A stretch of 5,360 bases of DNA. Origin: Deltaproteobacteria bacterium (GTDB lineage: Bacteria > Desulfobacterota > Desulfuromonadia > Desulfuromonadales > Geopsychrobacteraceae). The translations under genes were made by a program, and so were the position numbers. Positions 1 to 5,360 of the stretch are shown piece by piece (the stretch's first letter is position 1; every line of letters starts with the position of its first letter). The stretch lies in assembly GCA_009993495.1 (NCBI GenBank), contig JAACTI010000039.1, positions 1-5,360 on the forward strand, read 5' to 3'. The notes below the pieces were generated by a model. The model saw only the letters and a list, made by a program, of their open reading frames with translations, was not told the origin of the DNA and did not search any database.

Positions 1-28
1 GGTTATTGATCCCTGATTAACAACCCGA

Positions 29-64
29 GGGGGAGCTGAAGTGCCCAGGCGCTTTGCCTCCCCC
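29..64 (+). promoter_or_regulatory. GC-rich stem-loop in the region upstream of valS
   Basis: Seen directly: the bases 29-35 (GGGGGAG) pair perfectly with 58-64 (CTCCCCC). After a 3x3 internal loop, 39-44 (AAGTGC) pair with 49-54 (GCGCTT, one G-U) around a CCAG loop. The run that follows (CTTTGTCGTTT) is T-rich but broken, so this is a poor intrinsic terminator by itself. Possible stop codons of an unseen upstream gene lie just before it (TGA 14-16, TAA 18-20), so it may be the 3' end structure of that transcript, or the first stem of a valS leader. Bases 1-28 are too short to name a gene. Confidence 0.5.
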
Positions 65-69
65 CTTTG

Positions 70-98
70 TCGTTTCCGGGTGCGGAATACGACTTTTT
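70..98 (+). terminator. Terminator-like hairpin just upstream of valS (terminator or attenuator)
   Basis: Bases 70-78 pair with 83-92 (nine pairs, one bulged T at 88) around a GGTG loop, followed by AC and then TTTTT (94-98). The stem has only moderate GC and the T-run is short, so termination would probably be partial. It ends 24 bases before the valS ATG, leaving no room for a promoter after it. Either valS is transcribed through it, making it an attenuator or leaky terminator, or it is a chance structure. No T-box consensus was recognised near it. Confidence 0.4.
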
Positions 99-122
99 CA
101 GTTAGAGGAACCTGTTTACGTC

Positions 123-2780
123 ATGGAAAAACTTGCTAAAGGTTATGAGCCCGGTCAGGTTGAGGACAAGTGGTATCATCTCTGGGAAGAAAAGGGCTAC
201 TTTCACGCCGACGAGCAGAGCTCTGCACCGCCTTATTCCATTGTTATCCCGCCGCCAAATGTGACCGGCGTGCTGCACATGGGCCATGCCCTCAATAATA
301 CCTTGCAGGATATTCTGTGCCGCTGGAAGCGCATGTGCGGTTACGAAGTTTTGTGGATGCCGGGCACCGATCACGCCGGGATTGCGACCCAGAATGTGGT
401 GGAAAAACAGCTGGCTGCCGCAGGCTGTGATCGTCATGAATTGGGGCGCGAAAAGTTTGTCGAGCGTGTCTGGCAGTGGCGCGAGGAATCGGGCGGCCAG
501 ATCATCAATCAGCTCAAAAGTCTGGGAGCTTCGTGCGACTGGCAACGCGAGCGCTTCACCATGGACGAAGGCTTATCGAAAGCGGTGCGTGAAGTTTTTG
601 TGCGCCTGTATGACGATGGCTTGATTTATCGGGATAATCGCCTGATCAACTGGTGTCCACGCTGTCACACCGCTCTCTCCGACCTTGAGGTTGAACACGA
701 GGATCACAAAGGCCATCTCTGGCATTTGCGTTATCCGGTTGCGGGCACCGATCAGGTGCTGGTGGTTGCGACCACCCGCCCGGAAACCATGTTGGGTGAC
801 ACGGCAGTCGCGGTGCATCCTGAAGATGAGCGCTACGCCGCATTGATCGGTAAAATGGTCGATTTGCCTCTGTGCGGGCGTCAGATTCCGGTGATTGCCG
901 ATGACTATGTTGACCGTGAATTTGGTTCAGGGGCGGTTAAAATCACCCCGGCTCACGATTTCAATGACTTCGAAATTGGCAAGCGTCACAATCTTGAAAA
1001 AATCAACGTACTCGATGAATCGGGCTGCATTAACGAGAATGGTGGGCTCTATCAGGGGTTGGAGCGCAATGCGGCCCGGCGCAAGATTGTCGAAGATCTC
1101 GACGAACTTGGTCTGCTCGCCCAGGTCGAAGAGTACACCAATGCCGTCGGTGAATGTTATCGCTGTAAAACCATTATCGAACCTTTTATGAGCTTGCAGT
1201 GGTATGTGGCCGTCGGGCCCCTGGCCGAACAGGCTATCAAGGCGGTTGAAACCGGTCAGACAAAAATTCTGCCCGCGCAATGGGAAAAAACCTATTTTGA
1301 GTGGATGAACAATATTCAGGATTGGTGCGTCAGTCGGCAGATCTGGTGGGGGCACCGCATTCCCGCCTGGTTCTGTGACGATTGTGATAAAATTACCGTC
1401 AGTCGCGAAGATGCCACCTGTTGCGCGCATTGTGGTTCCACCGCATTGCGTCAGGAAACCGATGTTCTTGATACCTGGTTTTCTTCAGCCCTCTGGCCTT
1501 TTTCAACTATGGGCTGGCCCGACAAGTCGGTGGCCCTCGCAAAGTTTTATCCGACATCTTGCCTGGTGACCGGCTTTGATATCCTGTTTTTCTGGGTGGC
1601 GCGCATGATGATGATGGGCCTGAAATTCATGGATCAGGTTCCTTTCCGCGAGGTTTACATTCACGCCCTGGTGCGGGATGCTCAGGGCCAGAAGATGAGC
1701 AAGAGCAAGGGCAACGTCATTGATCCTTTGACGATTGTCGATCACTATGGTGCTGATGCGTTCCGCTTTACTCTGGCCGCCTTTGCCGCCATGGGTCGCG
1801 ACATCAAGCTGTCCACGGAACGCATTGGGGGGTATCGTAATTTTATCAATAAGCTCTGGAATGCCAGCCGTTTTGCCTTGATGAACCTGGAAGATTTTGA
1901 TCCGGCCGCGCAGAAGATCACTGACTTTGCATTGAGCCCGGCCGATCAATGGATTCTGGCGCAATTTGATCAGGTGGCCAGCGAAGCGAGCACGTATTTG
2001 ACAGATTACCGCTTCAACGATGTGGCTGGCAGCCTCTATGCTTTTACCTGGCATTCCTTCTGCGACTGGTATATCGAGCTCGCCAAAGAGCCCCTCTACG
2101 GGGAGGATCCGCAGGCCCGGTTGCGCACTCAGGTGGTACTTTATAGGGTTCTTGAAGGGTTGCTGCGCCTTTTGCACCCATTGATTCCCTTTGTTACCGA
2201 GGAGATCTGGCAGGTCTTGCCGGGGGTGCGTCCGGTCGCAACCATTATGCGCGCCAGTTATCCGGCCAAGAGTGGGGTTGAGCTTGATACCGAAGCCGTG
2301 GCCAAAATGGAAAGTATCATGGAGGTGGTGCGGGCGATTCGAAATATCCGCGGAGAGCTGGATGTCGCACCGGGCCGTAAAATTGCCGTCTATCTGGATT
2401 GCCGTGCAGCGCAGACGGTCCAAACTCTGACTGCCGGTGAAGGTTATATCAAGGCTTTAGCGCGGGTCGAGGAACTGCTGATCGGTGTTGCCATTGAGCG
2501 CCCGCCGCAGTCGGCGGCGCAGCTGGCGGGCGAGGTTGAAGTGTTGGTACCCTTGGCCGGGATCATCGATCTGGCCGAAGAGGAAAATCGGTTGCAAAAA
2601 GAAATCGTCAAGTTGACCAAGGATCTGGATTTCTTTGAACGCAAACTGGCCAATGAAAAATTTGTGGCCAATGCCCCCGCTGCCGTTCTGGAAAAAGATC
2701 GCGCCAAGCTGCTGGCGTCACAGGAGAAAATGGCAGTTTTGACCCAAGCTCTGGGGCGCATACGCAGTTTTATGAACTGA
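123..2780 (+). CDS. valS: Valyl-tRNA synthetase (class I, ValRS)
   Basis: A cytoplasmic enzyme that activates valine with ATP and charges tRNA-Val, hydrolysing mischarged Thr-tRNA. The protein is 885 aa, a normal bacterial length. Visible motifs: HIGH-type HMGH at residues 52-55; CP1 editing-domain signature TTRPE at 217-221; KMSKS at 524-528; anticodon-binding helical domain from about 604 (LSPADQW); C-terminal coiled-coil arm about 817-880, typical of ValRS. Cysteine pairs C178/C181 with C345/C348, and C418/C421 with C434/C437, fit the two zinc sites known in some ValRS such as that of Thermus. The ATG at 123 is chosen because MEKLAKGYEP matches the family N-terminus and AGAGGAA (104-110) precedes it, though the spacing of 12 is rather long. 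A TTG at 54 in the same frame would add 23 unlikely residues. Nothing is broken. The gene appears to stand alone, with stem-loops upstream at 29-98. Confidence 0.98.
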   Translation: MEKLAKGYEPGQVEDKWYHLWEEKGYFHADEQSSAPPYSIVIPPPNVTGVLHMGHALNNTLQDILCRWKRMCGYEVLWMPGTDHAGIATQNVVEKQLAAAGCDRHELGREKFVERVWQWREESGGQIINQLKSLGASCDWQRERFTMDEGLSKAVREVFVRLYDDGLIYRDNRLINWCPRCHTALSDLEVEHEDHKGHLWHLRYPVAGTDQVLVVATTRPETMLGDTAVAVHPEDERYAALIGKMVDLPLCGRQIPVIADDYVDREFGSGAVKITPAHDFNDFEIGKRHNLEKINVLDESGCINENGGLYQGLERNAARRKIVEDLDELGLLAQVEEYTNAVGECYRCKTIIEPFMSLQWYVAVGPLAEQAIKAVETGQTKILPAQWEKTYFEWMNNIQDWCVSRQIWWGHRIPAWFCDDCDKITVSREDATCCAHCGSTALRQETDVLDTWFSSALWPFSTMGWPDKSVALAKFYPTSCLVTGFDILFFWVARMMMMGLKFMDQVPFREVYIHALVRDAQGQKMSKSKGNVIDPLTIVDHYGADAFRFTLAAFAAMGRDIKLSTERIGGYRNFINKLWNASRFALMNLEDFDPAAQKITDFALSPADQWILAQFDQVASEASTYLTDYRFNDVAGSLYAFTWHSFCDWYIELAKEPLYGEDPQARLRTQVVLYRVLEGLLRLLHPLIPFVTEEIWQVLPGVRPVATIMRASYPAKSGVELDTEAVAKMESIMEVVRAIRNIRGELDVAPGRKIAVYLDCRAAQTVQTLTAGEGYIKALARVEELLIGVAIERPPQSAAQLAGEVEVLVPLAGIIDLAEEENRLQKEIVKLTKDLDFFERKLANEKFVANAPAAVLEKDRAKLLASQEKMAVLTQALGRIRSFMN

Positions 2781-2814
2781 TTGAATACCAAGATTTTTTA
2801 TTTTAGGGTTTAAT

Positions 2815-2891
2815 TTTCCAAGGATTTTTAGTATACCGTATACGGTTTTGTAATTCAGGGTTACAGTCGCAGAAGGTTAAAAACCTATCAT
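2815..2891 (+). promoter_or_regulatory. Weak promoter candidates for the sdhCA operon
   Basis: The AT-rich stretch after valS is the natural place for the sdhC promoter. Two weak sigma-70-like candidates are visible. One is TTTCCA (2815-2820), 18 bases, then TATACG (2839-2844), whose -10 would be covered by the palindrome at 2835-2846. The other is a good -10, TATCAT (2886-2891), with no convincing -35 at the right distance (best TTACAG, 2861-2866, spacing 19). Neither is strong; the true start may be elsewhere or activator-dependent. Confidence 0.2.
2831..2849. promoter_or_regulatory. 12-bp perfect palindrome, candidate operator
   Basis: ACCGTATACGGT at 2835-2846 is a perfect palindrome, and GTATAC also occurs overlapping it at 2831-2836. 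GTATAC-centred palindromes are common as operators of GntR/FadR-type regulators, many of which govern organic-acid metabolism, so a role in controlling the sdhC operon is plausible but inferred. Alternatively the ACCG/CGGT stem followed by TTTTG could be a very weak 3' end for valS; a 4-bp stem makes that unlikely as a real terminator. Confidence 0.35.
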
Positions 2892-2919
2892 TTGATGAGC
2901 ATTGCGCTGCGCGCCCTCT

Positions 2920-2940
2920 GCCGGCAATTTATTTTGCGGC
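2920..2940 (+). other. Stem-loop in the sdhC leader region
   Basis: GCC-G-CAA (2920-2927, one bulged G at 2924) pairs with TTGCGGC (2934-2940), giving seven pairs around a TTTATT loop. No T-run follows on either strand, so it is not a terminator. It may be part of a folded 5' untranslated region if transcription starts upstream. Confidence 0.3.
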
Positions 2941-2959
2941 CGGATCGAGGGAAAATACG

Positions 2960-2977
2960 CTGACATGCAGATGTCGG
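2960..2977 (+). other. Stem-loop or inverted repeat in the sdhC leader region
   Basis: CTGACAT (2960-2966) pairs with ATGTCGG (2971-2977), seven pairs with one G-U, around a GCAG tetraloop. The core GACAT/ATGTC is perfect. No T-run follows. It could be an RNA stem in the leader or a DNA-binding dyad; the sequence alone does not decide. It lies 22 bases before the Shine-Dalgarno of the short leader ORF. Confidence 0.35.
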
Positions 2978-2999
2978 AAGTCTATCAAGGCTCGAATTC

Positions 3000-3005
3000 A
3001 GGAGG
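3000..3005 (+). promoter_or_regulatory. Strong Shine-Dalgarno of the sdhC leader ORF
   Basis: AGGAGG is a near-perfect Shine-Dalgarno, stronger than the site used by sdhC itself. It lies 10 bases before the ATG at 3016 and directly abuts another ATG at 3006, which is too close to be used. Its presence over 100 bases before sdhC is the main reason for taking the short leader ORF seriously. Confidence 0.5.
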
Positions 3006-3015
3006 ATGAAAATAA

Positions 3016-3057
3016 ATGGGTATGAGTCGCCCGATGGTTGTGCAGCGCTCAGGTTGA
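3016..3057 (+). CDS. Possible 13-residue leader peptide upstream of sdhC
   Basis: ATG at 3016 to TGA at 3055-3057 encodes MGMSRPMVVQRSG. I recognise no family, and a 13-codon ORF can easily occur by chance. Support comes from its position: AGGAGG (3000-3005) lies 10 bases upstream, and its stop codon sits inside the 5' arm of the intrinsic terminator at 3052-3090. A ribosome ending translation there would cover that arm and should hinder hairpin formation. The peptide has three Met and two adjacent Val but no run of one amino acid, so a classical amino-acid-starvation mechanism is not indicated. ATG at 3022 is an alternative start in the same frame. Confidence 0.35.
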   Translation: MGMSRPMVVQRSG

Positions 3058-3090
3058 GGAATGGCTTGCTTCGTTCAACCATATTTTTTT
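3052..3090 (+). terminator. Intrinsic terminator in the sdhC leader, likely attenuator
   Basis: GGTTGAGGAA (3052-3061) pairs with TTC-G-TTCAACC (3070-3080): ten pairs including one G-U, with a bulged G at 3073 and an eight-base loop. After ATA come seven T's (3084-3090). This has the form of a Rho-independent terminator on the + strand. It is far from the valS stop (about 270 bases) and ends 24 bases before the sdhC ATG, so no promoter fits after it; sdhC transcripts must read through it. That makes attenuation, or a short terminated leader RNA with partial read-through, the natural reading. Confidence 0.65.
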
Positions 3091-3101
3091 ATTCACTTCT
3101 C

Positions 3102-3108
3102 AGAGGGA
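3102..3108 (+). promoter_or_regulatory. Ribosome binding site that fixes the sdhC start
   Basis: AGAGGGA ends six bases before ATG 3115 and directly touches ATG 3109, so 3115 is the better start. The upstream in-frame ATG at 3061 lies inside the terminator hairpin and would add 18 residues not typical of the family. Confidence 0.75.
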
Positions 3109-3114
3109 ATGACT

Positions 3115-3792
3115 ATGCATCTGACTCAAAGCACTGTGGGACGAAAAATTCTGATGGCGGTGACCGGCCTGCTGCTGGTGGGATTTATCACCGTTCACCT
3201 GCTCGGCAACCTGTCGGTTTTCGCCGGGCCCGACGGTATTAACGCCTATGCACTAAAACTGCACAGCCTTGGCGCGCTGGTTTGGGTTTTCCGCCTGATC
3301 ATGCTCGCGCTTTTTGTGGTTCACATTTACTTTGGTGTTACCCTGTCGATGGAAAACCGCACGGCAACGCCGGTAAACTATTCGATCAAAAAAATGGTAA
3401 AAACCACCTTTTCGGGTGAGTCCATGCTGTACACCGGGTTGATTCTCCTTGCCTTTCTGATTTACCACCTGCTGCATTTTACGCTGCAGGTCACTAACCC
3501 GGGCATTTCAGCCCATGCCCTGCCCCTTGACGCGGCCTTGCGCCCCGACGTCTACACCATGGTGGTTCTCAGCTTCCAGAAAGTTTTCATTTCGCTGGTC
3601 TACATTGTTGGCATGATCGCCCTGCTTTTGCACCTGACTCACGGGCTTTCCAGCTTTGTTCAGACTCTTGGTTGGAATAACGGCCCCAGTCTTGAAAAAG
3701 TCGGTCTCGGCGGCAAAATTGTCGCAGTCGGCTTTTTCGTGGCTTATGTCGCCATCCCTGTTCTTATCCTTGCTCGCTTCGTGAAAGTATAG
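3115..3792 (+). CDS. sdhC: Succinate dehydrogenase/fumarate reductase cytochrome b558 subunit
   Basis: The membrane anchor of a succinate:quinone oxidoreductase; it carries haem b and exchanges electrons between the iron-sulfur subunit and (mena)quinone. In Geobacter the equivalent is called frdC. The protein is 225 aa with five predicted membrane helices, about 11-30, 54-76, 103-124, 150-175 and 200-222, as in the single-anchor b558 family of Bacillus. Histidines suited to two haems are present: H28 (TVHLLGN), H70 (VVHIYFG), H118 or H121 (YHLLHF) and H176 (HLTHGL); H28 and H70 match the Bacillus subtilis positions as I recall them. The residue two before the HG histidine is Leu, where Wolinella fumarate reductase has the proton-path Glu180. 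There is no separate sdhD, as expected for this type. It is followed after 11 bases by sdhA, and preceded by a leader with a terminator. Confidence 0.95.
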   Translation: MHLTQSTVGRKILMAVTGLLLVGFITVHLLGNLSVFAGPDGINAYALKLHSLGALVWVFRLIMLALFVVHIYFGVTLSMENRTATPVNYSIKKMVKTTFSGESMLYTGLILLAFLIYHLLHFTLQVTNPGISAHALPLDAALRPDVYTMVVLSFQKVFISLVYIVGMIALLLHLTHGLSSFVQTLGWNNGPSLEKVGLGGKIVAVGFFVAYVAIPVLILARFVKV

Positions 3793-3803
3793 GGGGTATT
3801 ACT

Positions 3804-5360
3804 GTGATACTCGATGGAAAATCACCCGTAGGCCCAATCGAAACCTCTTGGGATCGTCATCGCTTCGATACCAAACTGGTTAACCCTGCAAATAAGCGCA
3901 AGTTCAAAATTCTCATGGTCGGTACCGGCCTCGCCGGAGGTGCGGGCGCCGCATCCCTGGGCGAGCTGGGCTACAATGTTGAATGCTTCTGCTATCAGGA
4001 TAGTGCGCGGCGCGCCCACTCTATTGCTGCCCAGGGCGGCATTAACGCGGCAAAAAACTATCCGAACGATGGCGACAGTGTGCGGCGCCTGTTCTACGAT
4101 ACCATGAAAGGCGGCGACTTCCGTGCGCGTGAAGCCGACGTCTGGCGGCTGTCGCAAGTATCAAACAACATCATTGACCAGTGTGTTGCGCAGGGCGTTC
4201 CTTTCGCGCGCGACTACGCCGGCTACCTCGACACCCGTTCCTTTGGTGGGGCGCAGGTTTCACGTACCTTCTACGCGCGCGGGCAAACCGGCCAGCAATT
4301 GCTGCTTGGCGCTTATTCGGCCCTGTCGCGTCAGATCAAAGCCGGTACGGTCAAGCTCCATACCCGGCGTGAAATGCTTGATTTGGTCGTGGTTGACGGG
4401 GTTGCCAAGGGCATCACCGTGCGGAACTTGATTACCGGCGAGATTGAATCCCATTGGGGTGACGCGGTTTGTCTTGCGACCGGCGGTTACATCAATGTTT
4501 TCTACCTTTCGACCAACGCCATGGGTAGCTCGGTGACCGCCAACTGGAAGGCCGCTAAAAAAGGTGCCTACTTCGCTAACCCCTGTTACACCCAGATCCA
4601 CCCGACCTGTATTCCGGTCGCCGGTGAGCATCAGTCGAAGCTGACTCTGATGTCCGAGTCGCTGCGAAATGATGGTCGTATCTGGGTACCGAAAAAAGCT
4701 GGCGACAAGCGGCCGGCCAATGAGATTCCTGAAAACGAGCGCGATTACTACCTCGAAACCAAGTATCCCGCTTTCGGTAACCTGGTGCCGCGTGACGTGG
4801 CCTCGCGTAATGCCAAGCAGATGACCGACGCCAATCGCGGTGTCGGCACGACGGGGTTGGCGGTTTATCTCGACTATGCTGACGCCATTAAACGTGTTGG
4901 TGAAAATACGATCAAAGAGCGCTATGGTAATCTTTTTGATATGTACGAAAAAATCACCGATGAAAATGCCTACAAGCAGCCGATGCGGATCTACCCGGCA
5001 CCGCACTATGCCATGGGTGGGCTGTGGGTTGATTACAACCTGATGAGCAATGTCCCCGGGCTGTTCGTTATGGGTGAGGCCAACTTCTCGGTTCACGGGG
5101 CCAACCGTCTCGGCGCATCGGCGCTGATGCAGGGCCTGGCCGATGGCTATTTCGTCATTCCCTACACTATTGGTGGTTATCTCACAACGGTCACCCCAGG
5201 CGAAACCAAAACGGATCATCCGGCCTTCAAAGAATCGATTGCCGGGGTCGAAGAACAGTCCAAAAAGCTCCTCGCCATCAACGGTAAGCGTACCGTCCTT
5301 GAGTTCCACCGTTCCCTCGGCAACATCATGTGGGACAACGTCGGTATGGCACGCTCCAAA
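3804..5360 (+). CDS. sdhA: Succinate dehydrogenase/fumarate reductase flavoprotein subunit (3' end beyond window)
   Basis: The catalytic FAD subunit interconverting succinate and fumarate (frdA in Geobacter). It starts with GTG at 3804 (MILDGK..., matching the family N-terminus), with AGGGGG at 3791-3796, seven bases upstream and overlapping the sdhC stop. It reads open for 519 codons to the window edge; relatives are about 640 aa, so roughly 120 residues of the C-terminal helical domain are missing only because the window ends. Visible features: dinucleotide-binding GTGLAG at 40-45; H72 in AHSIAAQGG, the covalent-FAD histidine; HPT at H266; S284/E285 in LMSESLR; R330 in VPRD, equivalent to the catalytic Arg287 of E. 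coli FrdA; H401 in PHYAMGG; H431 and R435 in VHGANRLG. All key active-site positions are filled, so it should be active. The iron-sulfur subunit gene should follow. Confidence 0.97.
   Translation, partial: MILDGKSPVGPIETSWDRHRFDTKLVNPANKRKFKILMVGTGLAGGAGAASLGELGYNVECFCYQDSARRAHSIAAQGGINAAKNYPNDGDSVRRLFYDTMKGGDFRAREADVWRLSQVSNNIIDQCVAQGVPFARDYAGYLDTRSFGGAQVSRTFYARGQTGQQLLLGAYSALSRQIKAGTVKLHTRREMLDLVVVDGVAKGITVRNLITGEIESHWGDAVCLATGGYINVFYLSTNAMGSSVTANWKAAKKGAYFANPCYTQIHPTCIPVAGEHQSKLTLMSESLRNDGRIWVPKKAGDKRPANEIPENERDYYLETKYPAFGNLVPRDVASRNAKQMTDANRGVGTTGLAVYLDYADAIKRVGENTIKERYGNLFDMYEKITDENAYKQPMRIYPAPHYAMGGLWVDYNLMSNVPGLFVMGEANFSVHGANRLGASALMQGLADGYFVIPYTIGGYLTTVTPGETKTDHPAFKESIAGVEEQSKKLLAINGKRTVLEFHRSLGNIMWDNVGMARSK

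Noticed and set aside
54..122. Upstream TTG start extending valS by 23 residues
   Set aside because: The extension is not part of the ValRS family N-terminus, has no suitable ribosome binding site, and crosses the hairpin at 70-92.
1..122. T-box riboswitch controlling valS
   Set aside because: GGGTGCGG at 78-85 only loosely resembles the T-box motif. The conserved bulge sequence and specifier stem were not found in the short visible leader.
1503..2423. 306-codon open frame on the minus strand opposite valS
   Set aside because: Antisense shadow of the valyl-tRNA synthetase gene, whose frame is proven by conserved motifs. No Shine-Dalgarno or family signal supports it.
2765..2805. Intrinsic terminator for valS formed by CAGTT/AACTG at the stop codon plus a T-rich run
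   Set aside because: The stem has only five pairs, and the T-run starts 13 bases after it, too far for intrinsic termination.
2895..2963. 22-codon ORF (ATG 2895 to TGA 2961-2963) in the intergenic region
   Set aside because: No Shine-Dalgarno at useful distance (nearest AGAAGG is 18 bases away), and no conserved feature links it to the terminator.
2850..3000. GEMM-type (c-di-GMP/cGAMP) riboswitch, which is common in this bacterial group
   Set aside because: None of the conserved GEMM core sequence could be recognised in the leader.
2888..3082. 64-codon minus-strand ORF in the valS-sdhC gap
   Set aside because: No recognisable domain, and it covers the stem-loops and terminator of the sdhC leader. 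It is likely chance.
3006..3242. 78-codon ORF starting directly after AGGAGG and overlapping sdhC in another frame
   Set aside because: The ATG at 3006 touches the Shine-Dalgarno with no spacing. Most of the ORF overlaps the real sdhC frame, and the product is a basic, non-family sequence. The AGGAGG suits the ATG at 3016 better.
4260..5309. Long open frame (349 codons) on the minus strand opposite sdhA
   Set aside because: It lies wholly antisense to a clearly recognisable flavoprotein gene with all catalytic motifs. Its product resembles no family I know, and such frames arise from codon bias in GC-rich third positions.

Overview
The window looks like ordinary chromosome from a Desulfuromonadales-type bacterium (Geobacter, Desulfuromonas or Pelobacter relatives; formerly Deltaproteobacteria). 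The reasons are the close resemblance of the valyl-tRNA synthetase and the succinate dehydrogenase/fumarate reductase proteins to those I know from that group, the C-A gene order with a single di-haem membrane anchor, and moderate GC content. This placement is from memory of protein families; no search was run. No mobile element, CRISPR array, tRNA or rRNA is visible.

Layout: positions 1-122 are the end of an upstream region plus the leader of valS. There are possible stop codons of an unseen upstream gene at 14-20, a strong GC-rich stem-loop at 29-64, and a second stem-loop followed by five T's at 70-98. Positions 123-2780 encode a complete valyl-tRNA synthetase (885 aa). Positions 2781-3114 are a 334-base intergenic region without a normal-sized gene. 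It holds a 12-bp palindrome, weak promoter candidates, two stem-loops, a 13-codon leader ORF with a strong Shine-Dalgarno, and an intrinsic terminator ending only 24 bases before the next start codon. Positions 3115-3792 encode the cytochrome b558-type membrane anchor of succinate dehydrogenase/fumarate reductase (sdhC/frdC, 225 aa). From 3804 to the window end runs the flavoprotein subunit (sdhA/frdA), open at its 3' end after 519 codons. The iron-sulfur subunit gene (sdhB/frdB) is expected just beyond the window.

sdhC and sdhA are 11 bases apart and form one operon for a menaquinone-linked succinate:quinone oxidoreductase, which in Geobacter works in both directions. valS is an independent housekeeping gene that merely lies upstream. 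The part most worth a second look is the sdhC leader. The terminator, the leader ORF whose stop codon lies in the terminator's 5' arm, and a competing 7-bp pairing for the terminator's 3' arm together look like a transcription attenuator controlling a central respiratory/TCA operon. That is an inference from base pairing, not a demonstrated mechanism.
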